Shown here: positions 13,864-19,719 of the stretch, one piece after another
How the letters are laid out: each line of letters starts with the position of its first letter
How positions within the stretch are numbered: position 1 is the stretch's first letter
Assembly (NCBI GenBank): GCA_001824635.1
Contig: MHYB01000107.1
Span: forward strand, 141-19,859
From: Planctomycetes bacterium GWF2_50_10
GTDB taxonomy: Bacteria > Planctomycetota > Phycisphaerae > Sedimentisphaerales > GWF2-50-10
Reading direction: 5' to 3'
DNA: 19,719 bases
Program-made: the position numbers and the translations under genes
The notes under the pieces: generated by a model
What the model was told of the DNA's origin: nothing
Database searches by the model: none
Seen by the model: the letters and a program-made list of their open reading frames with translations, nothing else

Positions 13864-15834
13864 ATGAAGGATGACGGCAAAATTTCAAAACAGAACAAAA
13901 CCTTAAAAGAGGGCCCGGGCAAAAAACCGCAGTTACCGGGCTATAACAGGGCGCCGTTCGGATGGCTGCTCGTTGCGATACTGCTTTTGTCGGTGCTGGT
14001 CTTTGCTCAGAAGTATAACAAAGTCCAGGAAGTCAAGATGAGTGACTTTTTTACTTACCTTGATAAAGGGTACATTGAAAGCGTGCAGATAACCGATACG
14101 GAGCTGCACGGCAAGTTCAATGAGGTAGGCCAAAAGGCGCGAGAGGCCCAGGCAGCTGACGCACCGGAATCTTTCAGGGTAATAGTCCAGGAAAGCGGCA
14201 AAAAGCTTGTTGAAGAAAAACTGCAGAAATCCGCGGTTAAATGGGAATACAGCAGGCCCCAGATGTGGGTTCCGCTGCTTGTAAACTGGGTGCTGCCGCT
14301 GCTGTTCCTTGTGGTACTTTTCTATTTCCTGTTCGTGCGCAATCTGCGCAACGGGCCAGGCGGAATGCTTTCGAGCTTTGGCCGAAGCAAGCACAAGGTG
14401 CACGGCAAAGAACATACTAATGTAAATTTCAAAGATGTTGCCGGAATAGAAGAAGCTAAAGATGAAGTTGCCGAACTGATCGAGTTTTTGAGAAATCCAA
14501 AGAAGTTCCAGCGGCTCGGCGGTCGCATACCCAGGGGCGTTCTGCTTGTCGGCCCTCCCGGCTGCGGCAAAACTCTGCTTGCAAAAGCAATTGCCGGTGA
14601 AGCTGATGTTCCTTTCTTTAGCATCTCAGGTTCGGATTTTGTTGAAATGTTTGTGGGCGTGGGCGCTTCGCGAGTACGCGACCTGTTCAGGCAGGCAAAA
14701 GAAAATTCGCCTTGCATCATTTTCCTGGATGAAATCGACGCTATCGGCAGAAAACGCGGGCCCGGCTTTGTCAGCGGCGGCCATGATGAACGCGAACAGA
14801 CATTGAATGCCATTCTCGTTGAGATGGACGGCTTTGACACTAACGACCAGGTTATCGTGATCGCGGCGACTAACCGCGGCGATATTCTCGACAACGCCCT
14901 GACGCGTCCGGGCAGGTTCGATAGGCAGATAGTCGTTCCGCTGCCGGATATCAAAGGCCGTACCGAAATCCTTAAAGTCCATGCACGCAAGGTAAAGATG
15001 GGTCCGCATGTGGATCTGGAAAGGCTTGCCCGCCAGACGCCGATGTTCAGCGGTGCCGAACTTGCGGCTATCATAAATGAAGCCGCTATCGGGGCGACAA
15101 TGGCCAACAAGGATTTTGTTGAGATGGTCGATCTTGAAGAAGGCCGTGATAAAATTCGCTGGGGCAGGGCAAAACGCAGCCGCGTTATCGATAAGCAGGA
15201 TAAGGAACTTACCGCTTATCATGAGGCCGGTCATACGCTGGTGCAGTCGCTTGCCGAAGGCGCCGATCCGCTGCATAAGGTAAGTATTATACCTCGTGGC
15301 CCGATGGGCGGAGCAACTTTCTCGCTGCCGGAAAAAGACCGTACGCATTACACACGCAAGTACTGCATGGCCTATATGGAAGTGTGCTTCGGTGGGCGCG
15401 TTGCGGAAGAACTGGTCTTCAACGATATCTCAAGCGGTGCAAGCTCGGATATCATGCAGGCCACCAGCATGGCAAAAGCCATGGTAATGAATTGGGGCAT
15501 GAGCGACAAACTCGGACCCATTAATTACGGCGACCCGGAAGGCCGAGACATGATGTACGGCATGAGCATGGAAAAGGATTATTCGGATACCACGGCCCAA
15601 ATGATCGATGCCGAGATCAAGGCTATTTGTGATGAGACCCTTACCAGGGCGCGAAACCTGATCAGCGAAAATCGCGAAAGACTTGATGCGGTAGCCAAGG
15701 CGCTTCTCAAATACGAGACGCTCGATGCCGAAGAGGTCAAGACACTGCTGGCCGGCGGCTCGCTGGAAAAAGCGACGGTTGGCGATCTGCTCGCAGCCGA
15801 GCAGGCCAAATCCGAAAATAGTTCAAACCAGTAA
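13864..15834 (+). CDS. ftsH: ATP-dependent zinc metalloprotease FtsH
   Basis: Membrane-anchored AAA+ protease that extracts and degrades membrane and some soluble proteins. The 656 residues show two membrane helices (about 31-49 and 137-157) around a periplasmic segment. The AAA module has Walker A GPPGCGKT (230-237), the pore motif MFVGVGAS, Walker B IIFLDE (285-290) and the arginine-finger region RPGRFDR (348-354). The metalloprotease domain has HEAGH (453-457) and the third zinc ligand, likely Asp529 in SSGASSDI. Walker A carries Cys where Thr is usual; the catalytic Lys236 and Thr237 are intact. The C-terminal tail is acidic and glutamine-rich. The only SD-like AAGGG lies about 13 bases upstream, which is far. 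A terminator follows at 15842-15874. Confidence 0.97.
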   Translation: MKDDGKISKQNKTLKEGPGKKPQLPGYNRAPFGWLLVAILLLSVLVFAQKYNKVQEVKMSDFFTYLDKGYIESVQITDTELHGKFNEVGQKAREAQAADAPESFRVIVQESGKKLVEEKLQKSAVKWEYSRPQMWVPLLVNWVLPLLFLVVLFYFLFVRNLRNGPGGMLSSFGRSKHKVHGKEHTNVNFKDVAGIEEAKDEVAELIEFLRNPKKFQRLGGRIPRGVLLVGPPGCGKTLLAKAIAGEADVPFFSISGSDFVEMFVGVGASRVRDLFRQAKENSPCIIFLDEIDAIGRKRGPGFVSGGHDEREQTLNAILVEMDGFDTNDQVIVIAATNRGDILDNALTRPGRFDRQIVVPLPDIKGRTEILKVHARKVKMGPHVDLERLARQTPMFSGAELAAIINEAAIGATMANKDFVEMVDLEEGRDKIRWGRAKRSRVIDKQDKELTAYHEAGHTLVQSLAEGADPLHKVSIIPRGPMGGATFSLPEKDRTHYTRKYCMAYMEVCFGGRVAEELVFNDISSGASSDIMQATSMAKAMVMNWGMSDKLGPINYGDPEGRDMMYGMSMEKDYSDTTAQMIDAEIKAICDETLTRARNLISENRERLDAVAKALLKYETLDAEEVKTLLAGGSLEKATVGDLLAAEQAKSENSSNQ

Positions 15835-15841
15835 ATCAATC

Positions 15842-15874
15842 AAAAGGACGTGCCTGAAAAACACGTCCTTTTTT
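15842..15874 (+). terminator. Rho-independent terminator of ftsH
   Basis: AGGACGTG (15845-15852) pairs with CACGTCCT (15862-15869), extendable by flanking A and T bases, and runs into a six-T tract (15869-15874). It begins within 10 bases of the ftsH stop. The A-run on the left makes it potentially bidirectional, but no minus-strand gene is near. Confidence 0.88.
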
Positions 15875-15925
15875 GTTTCATTGCAAGAATCCGGCCTTTC
15901 AGGCCTTCGCTGGAGTTAAGCGGAT

Positions 15926-17716
15926 ATGCTGAAAAGAGTTTTTGCGATAACTATAGCACTTGTTTCCTCGGCGATGGCGTTCGATCTGACAAACCCAAAT
16001 AATTCAAACACGCAGCTAGTTAAATTAACGATTGAAAAACAATATGATGTCGTGAGGCCGGGCAGCGAATCATTGATCGCTGTACAGTTCGATATCGACA
16101 GGGACTGGCATTTTTACGCAAGCAAAGAAGATGCTCCAGGGGGAGCGGCCTTAAGCATCGAACCCAATGCCCCCGCAATGTTCAATTTCGCACCTGCAAT
16201 TTTTCCTGCCGGTCAGGAATATAACGATCCCATTACCCAAGTCAAAACACATATATTAACCGGAAAATTTACCGCCTACATTCCTTTTAAAATTCCGCTG
16301 GGCTATGATCTGCCGGTGGGACATTTAAATCTTAATTTCAAGATAAGAGGCGCCCTGTGCTCCAAAGAGCAGTGCAGGATGATAAATCTTGCCGGAAATA
16401 GCTCGATTATATTGGGGCCTAAAAATGAGCCTGCAATTGCAAGATTTGAATTGCCCACCAATGAACCAGCAAAGGTGATCAAAGATGGGGCGATGCAGTC
16501 TTATTCGACTTTGGCTGCACTTGGCCTTGCGTTCATCGCCGGTTTGATACTCAATATAATGCCGTGCGTGCTGCCGGTGATACCGCTTAAGGTGCTCAGT
16601 ATTTTCGAGCAGGCAAAAGAGAGCAAGTGGCGGTGCATTACGCTGGGGCTTGCGTTTTGCGCGGGGATACTTCTGTTCTTTGCCGTCCTTGGAGCAGCTA
16701 ACATTTTTTTGCGGCTGTCGCTGGGCATAGTTTTTCAATGGGGCGATCATTTCAGGAACCCTGCCTTTGTCGCGGGTATGGCTATTCTAATGGAAGTGCT
16801 TGCACTGGTAATGTTCGGCGTGGCAACTGTCCATGCGCCGGTAATTACCGGCAATGCACAAAGGCGCGGCGGTTACGTCGGCTCGGCAGGAATGGGTTTT
16901 CTGGCAGCCCTCTTAAGTACGCCCTGCAGCTTCGCGATCCTCACAGCCGCATTTGCCTGGGCGCAGGCCCAGACACTCTGGCTTGGCACTATCGCCATAA
17001 TGATTATCGGTATCGGCATGGCTGCCCCTTACGCGATACTTACATCGATGCCGTCACTGCTCAAACACTTGCCGCGCCCCGGCCGATGGATGGAAATTTT
17101 CAAACAGGCTATGGGCTTTGTCCTGCTTGTGGTCGCGGTGTGGCTAATGAGTATTTTGCCCGCGGCGGGCCATACATACATTCTGTATTTCGCAGTCGTT
17201 GTAGCTTTCTGCGTTTGGATGTGGGGCAACTGGGCAGACCATGACGCAAATGCGGCTAAACGATTTATAGTTAGGCTCTTTGCAGTGGTGATTACGGCGA
17301 TAGCTTGCTATTATCTGTTAATGCCTGCCTTGGCCGCAAGACCCCAAGACAGTTTATCGAAACAGGGTTCCATCGAATGGCAAAAGTATGATCCAACGAT
17401 CATCGCCAGTGCCCGCGCACAGGATCGACCAGTACTTATCGAATGGACGGCTGACTGGTGTCTGACCTGCAAGGGCGTAGAACAAACGGTTTACGCGCGC
17501 CGGGATATCCAGGAATTAATAAAGCTGAAAAATGTACTTACGATCAAAGCCGATACAACATGGGCTGCAAACCAGGCGGCAATCGATCTGCAGAAGATAT
17601 ATAATGAGCCGGGCGTGCCCGTGCAGATGATCTTTGTTCCGCAAGAACCAGAGCCTGTGCGTTTTCACGGCCTGATCATCGGCGAGCAGATGAAAAAGAT
17701 TTTGGAGGAATTATAA
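15926..17716 (+). CDS. dsbD: Thiol:disulfide interchange protein DsbD
   Basis: Passes reducing power from cytoplasmic thioredoxin across the inner membrane to periplasmic thiol proteins. The 596 residues have all three DsbD parts. First, a signal peptide (about 1-18) and N-terminal receptor domain with the pair Cys145/Cys150 (CSKEQC). Second, a polytopic membrane domain of about eight helices with Cys214 in IMPCVLPV and Cys334 in STPCSF. Third, a C-terminal thioredoxin-like domain with WCLTC (Cys512/Cys515). All six cysteines are kept, so the relay should be complete. GGAG stands ten bases before the ATG. A GGCCT/AGGCC mini-hairpin (15893-15905) lies between the ftsH terminator and the start. 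The stop overlaps the nth start by one base (TAATG). Confidence 0.92.
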   Translation: MLKRVFAITIALVSSAMAFDLTNPNNSNTQLVKLTIEKQYDVVRPGSESLIAVQFDIDRDWHFYASKEDAPGGAALSIEPNAPAMFNFAPAIFPAGQEYNDPITQVKTHILTGKFTAYIPFKIPLGYDLPVGHLNLNFKIRGALCSKEQCRMINLAGNSSIILGPKNEPAIARFELPTNEPAKVIKDGAMQSYSTLAALGLAFIAGLILNIMPCVLPVIPLKVLSIFEQAKESKWRCITLGLAFCAGILLFFAVLGAANIFLRLSLGIVFQWGDHFRNPAFVAGMAILMEVLALVMFGVATVHAPVITGNAQRRGGYVGSAGMGFLAALLSTPCSFAILTAAFAWAQAQTLWLGTIAIMIIGIGMAAPYAILTSMPSLLKHLPRPGRWMEIFKQAMGFVLLVVAVWLMSILPAAGHTYILYFAVVVAFCVWMWGNWADHDANAAKRFIVRLFAVVITAIACYYLLMPALAARPQDSLSKQGSIEWQKYDPTIIASARAQDRPVLIEWTADWCLTCKGVEQTVYARRDIQELIKLKNVLTIKADTTWAANQAAIDLQKIYNEPGVPVQMIFVPQEPEPVRFHGLIIGEQMKKILEEL

Positions 17717-18405
17717 TGGCAAAGAAGATTGTCAAAAGGGCCAGAATCAAAGTTGATAAAGCCGTTGCCGCCCAGCGGATAAAACAAATATACCCGGTTC
17801 TTGAAAAAGCTTATCCCGATGCCCGCGTGTCACTGAATTACAAAAATGCCCTCCAGCTGCTCGTTTCCACAATCCTTGCGGCCCAGTGCACAGATGAACG
17901 CGTAAATATTGTCACCAAAGACCTTTTCAAAAAATATAAAACCGTCAATGACTACGCCAGTGCCGATCTTGCAACACTGGAAACCGAGATCAAATCAACG
18001 GGCTTTTATATAAACAAAGCCAAGGCGATAAAGAACGCCGCCGCGATGATCATCGAAAAGTTCGGCTCGAAGGTTCCAAAAACAATGGAAGAGCTGCTCG
18101 AACTACCCGGCGTGGGCCGAAAGACCGCAAACGTAATACTCGGCAACGCATACGGAATTCCTGGAATAATCACCGACACTCATGTGATAAGGCTTTCCCG
18201 CCGCCTTGGCCTGAGCGAAAACTCAGAAGACCCCGTCAAGCTTGAATTTGATCTGCGGGAAATCGTCCCACAGAATAACTGGACCGTAATGAGCCACCTG
18301 CTTGTTTTCCACGGCAGGGCTATTTGCCAGGCTCGCAAGCCCAAATGCGAACTGTGCCCGATAGCCCAATACTGCCCAGCCGCATTTAAACCGCAGCTTT
18401 GGTGA
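17716..18405 (+). CDS. nth: Endonuclease III (DNA glycosylase/AP lyase)
   Basis: Removes oxidised pyrimidines from DNA and cuts the resulting abasic site. The 229 residues fit the family; the first ~25 form a lysine/arginine-rich extension beyond the E. coli start. Catalytic features: the helix-hairpin-helix LPGVGRKTANVILG with Lys136, the general aspartate Asp154 in TDTHVIRLSRRLGL, and a complete iron-sulfur cluster loop C-X6-C-X2-C-X5-C (Cys204, 211, 214, 220). The ATG overlaps the dsbD stop by one base with GGAGG seven bases before, so the genes are translationally coupled. Coupling a DNA repair enzyme to a thiol relay may reflect a shared oxidative-stress context, which is speculation. 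Confidence 0.95.
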   Translation: MAKKIVKRARIKVDKAVAAQRIKQIYPVLEKAYPDARVSLNYKNALQLLVSTILAAQCTDERVNIVTKDLFKKYKTVNDYASADLATLETEIKSTGFYINKAKAIKNAAAMIIEKFGSKVPKTMEELLELPGVGRKTANVILGNAYGIPGIITDTHVIRLSRRLGLSENSEDPVKLEFDLREIVPQNNWTVMSHLLVFHGRAICQARKPKCELCPIAQYCPAAFKPQLW

Positions 18406-18490
18406 ACAAATTTGTCAAATCAGCATAGATAAAATGCCGATAAGAATTGAATTGGCAATGTCCTAAAGATGTTTTCAAACAGGAATAAAA

Positions 18491-19216
18491 ATGACTGACT
18501 ATAGCTACATGCCGGCTGAAGAACCGTGGCGTATTTTCAGGATCATGGCGGAATTCGTCGAAGGTTTTGATGAACTTGCCCGCATTGGGCCTGCCGTATC
18601 GATTTTCGGCTCCGCTCGAACGCCTAAAGACCACCCTTGGTACGCAAAAGCTGAGGAGACCGGGGCATTACTGGTCAAAGCCGGTTTTTCAGTGATTACC
18701 GGCGGCGGCGGCGGAATTATGGAGGCAGCAAATAAAGGCGCAGCCGATGCCGGCGGCGTCAGCGTAGGTCTTAATATCGATCTGCCCCAGGAACAAATGC
18801 CCAACAAATTTCAGAATCTCTCGCTTAACTACCGCTATTTCTTTGCGCGTAAAGTGATGTTCGTCAAGTATGCCCACGGGTTTATATTCTTCCCAGGCGG
18901 CTACGGCACAATGGACGAACTTTTCGAATCGATGGTGCTCATCCAAACGCTCAAGCAGGCGCAGTTCCCCGTGATCATTATGGGTCGCGAATACTGGTCC
19001 GGCCTCATCAACTGGATGCGTGATAAAATGTTCCACGAATGGCAGAACGTCAGCCCGGAGGACATGGATATTTTCACAGTCGTTGACGAGCCGGCTGTAG
19101 CGGTTAAAATAATCGAAGACTTCTCCAAATCCAATGGCTTCCGAGGCCTGGTGGAACCACCGGGACTAAAACACCGTATGAAGGGACCCGCTCGCGAAGA
19201 AGTGCAGGATCACTAG
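18491..19216 (+). CDS. LOG family / TIGR00730-type Rossmann-fold nucleotide hydrolase
   Basis: Member of the family that includes lysine-decarboxylase-like LOG proteins, which cleave cytokinin or other nucleoside monophosphates to base and ribose phosphate. The 241 residues show SIFGSARTPKDH (37-48), TGGGGGIMEAANKGA (70-84), YFFARKVMFVKYAHGFIFFPGG with Arg120/Lys121, and the signature PGGYGTMDE (135-143) with its catalytic glutamate. The C-terminal ~30 residues are polar and look disordered. AGGA stands seven bases upstream. The substrate in bacteria is not certain; a nucleotide-salvage or stress role is the common assignment. It converges with the radical SAM gene, only 26 bases away, without a visible terminator between them. 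Confidence 0.88.
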   Translation: MTDYSYMPAEEPWRIFRIMAEFVEGFDELARIGPAVSIFGSARTPKDHPWYAKAEETGALLVKAGFSVITGGGGGIMEAANKGAADAGGVSVGLNIDLPQEQMPNKFQNLSLNYRYFFARKVMFVKYAHGFIFFPGGYGTMDELFESMVLIQTLKQAQFPVIIMGREYWSGLINWMRDKMFHEWQNVSPEDMDIFTVVDEPAVAVKIIEDFSKSNGFRGLVEPPGLKHRMKGPAREEVQDH

Positions 19217-19242
19217 GATTAACGATTTACTCTTTTGATTTA

Positions 19243-19719
19243 TTATTTGGTCAATTCAGTCAACTGCTGGGCAGCAAGGTAATGGTCTAACAAGCCCTGA
19301 ACAGACGGGCCGCCGAGATGCTGCCAAGGCAGGATTTCATCTGTCGAATATTGACGCTGGGCAAGTGTATTGACATCAGAACCGTTATCCTTAAAAGCAT
19401 TTCGCCAAATTTCCATATCAAACGCCTCATCCCATAAATCGAATTTGGCCCCGGCCCGGTATGCCGCTTCGATAACATTGCACAGTTTCCTGTCGCCCCG
19501 ACCTATGGCGGATTCAAGGATAGATTGATTGAAGTTGTGAAATTTGAAGCTGACATATTTTATGCCGAGTTCTTTTTTGCGGGCCAGCAGCAGCCTGCGG
19601 GCGTTTTCGAAATATTCCCCGCTCTGCTGGGAAAGGTACTGGAAAGGCGTGTGCGTCTTTGGAACCAGCCAGCTTACCGCGGCAGTGACTTCACCAGTCT
19701 TGCCATCAACATTTTTTCG
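19243..19719 (-). CDS. C-terminal part of a TIGR03960-like radical SAM protein, 5' partial
   Basis: The minus-strand frame is open from the window edge to a TAA at 19243-19245, giving 158 residues. They resemble the tail of the uncharacterised B12-binding radical SAM family TIGR03960. Seen: AVSWLVPKTHTPFQYLSQQS (compare the VSxFVPKPHTPFQW segment), a helical stretch ARRLLLARKKELGIKYVSFKFHN, SILESAIGRGDRKLCNVIEAAYRAGAKFDLW and the closing STDEILPWQHLGG. The radical SAM CxxxCxxC cluster and B12-binding domain would lie beyond the edge, so they are not seen. Partner DUF2344 proteins are often encoded next to this family; none is visible because the gene runs into the window end. The identification comes from residue-pattern memory, so I rate it moderate. 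Confidence 0.7.
   Translation of the reverse strand, partial: RKNVDGKTGEVTAAVSWLVPKTHTPFQYLSQQSGEYFENARRLLLARKKELGIKYVSFKFHNFNQSILESAIGRGDRKLCNVIEAAYRAGAKFDLWDEAFDMEIWRNAFKDNGSDVNTLAQRQYSTDEILPWQHLGGPSVQGLLDHYLAAQQLTELTK

Noticed and set aside
14322..15110. 262-codon open frame on the minus strand inside ftsH
   Set aside because: Antisense shadow of the conserved FtsH AAA domain; no plausible domain and no ribosome site needed to explain it.
1..19719. tRNA, rRNA, CRISPR array, insertion sequence or prophage
   Set aside because: No cloverleaf-like conserved arms, regularly spaced repeats, transposase or integrase motifs, or terminal inverted repeats were found on reading both strands.

Overview
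The window looks like a piece of chromosome from a Gram-negative-type (diderm) bacterium. The Planctomycetota are the most likely source, probably a Phycisphaerae or Sedimentisphaerales-like lineage. This is an inference from three things: a pilin-like secreted protein with an FTLVELLVVIA N-terminus and DG-rich C-terminal motif, a LptE-type lipoprotein of the form seen in that phylum next to a BamD-like protein, and an ECF sigma factor followed by a membrane protein with a LolA-like outer part. No rRNA, tRNA, CRISPR array, insertion sequence or phage gene was seen. Most of the window is ordinary housekeeping DNA; both end genes are cut by the window edge.

Layout. (1) 1-2364, plus strand: the end of argD, then argF and an rdgB/HAM1-type nucleotide sanitiser, overlapping or 1 base apart, so one operon. 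(2) 2354-2578, minus strand: a small proline-rich membrane protein with an excellent ribosome binding site and a TATAAT box. (3) 2838-5198: topA with three four-cysteine zinc fingers. (4) 5199-5590: a gene-free stretch with a strong hairpin, a GGAGGAGGAGG tract and a promoter for the next operon. (5) 5597-6785: a GroES-like protein, coaD and a divergent QueD/PTPS-family protein. (6) 6897-10515: an accessory-looking block of ECF sigma factor, membrane anti-sigma-like protein, pilin-like protein and a secreted/membrane protein that weakly recalls DUF2330. (7) 10690-12103: queA and rpmA, ending in a clear terminator. (8) 12269-13738: BamD-like and LptE-like envelope proteins. (9) 13864-15834: ftsH with its own terminator. 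(10) 15926-18405: dsbD and nth, translationally coupled. (11) 18491-19216: a LOG-family protein. (12) 19243-19719, minus strand: the C-terminus of a TIGR03960-like radical SAM protein.

How they work together: argD and argF are consecutive-pathway arginine genes. The BamD-like and LptE-like proteins, with FtsH and DsbD nearby, suggest an envelope-biogenesis and quality-control neighbourhood. QueA is the queuosine ribosyl-transfer/isomerase enzyme, but the QueD-like protein lacks residues the true QueD reaction needs, so it should not simply be counted as the same pathway. The most distinctive unit is the sigma/anti-sigma/pilin-like/membrane-protein block, a possible envelope-sensing cassette whose function cannot be read from the sequence alone.
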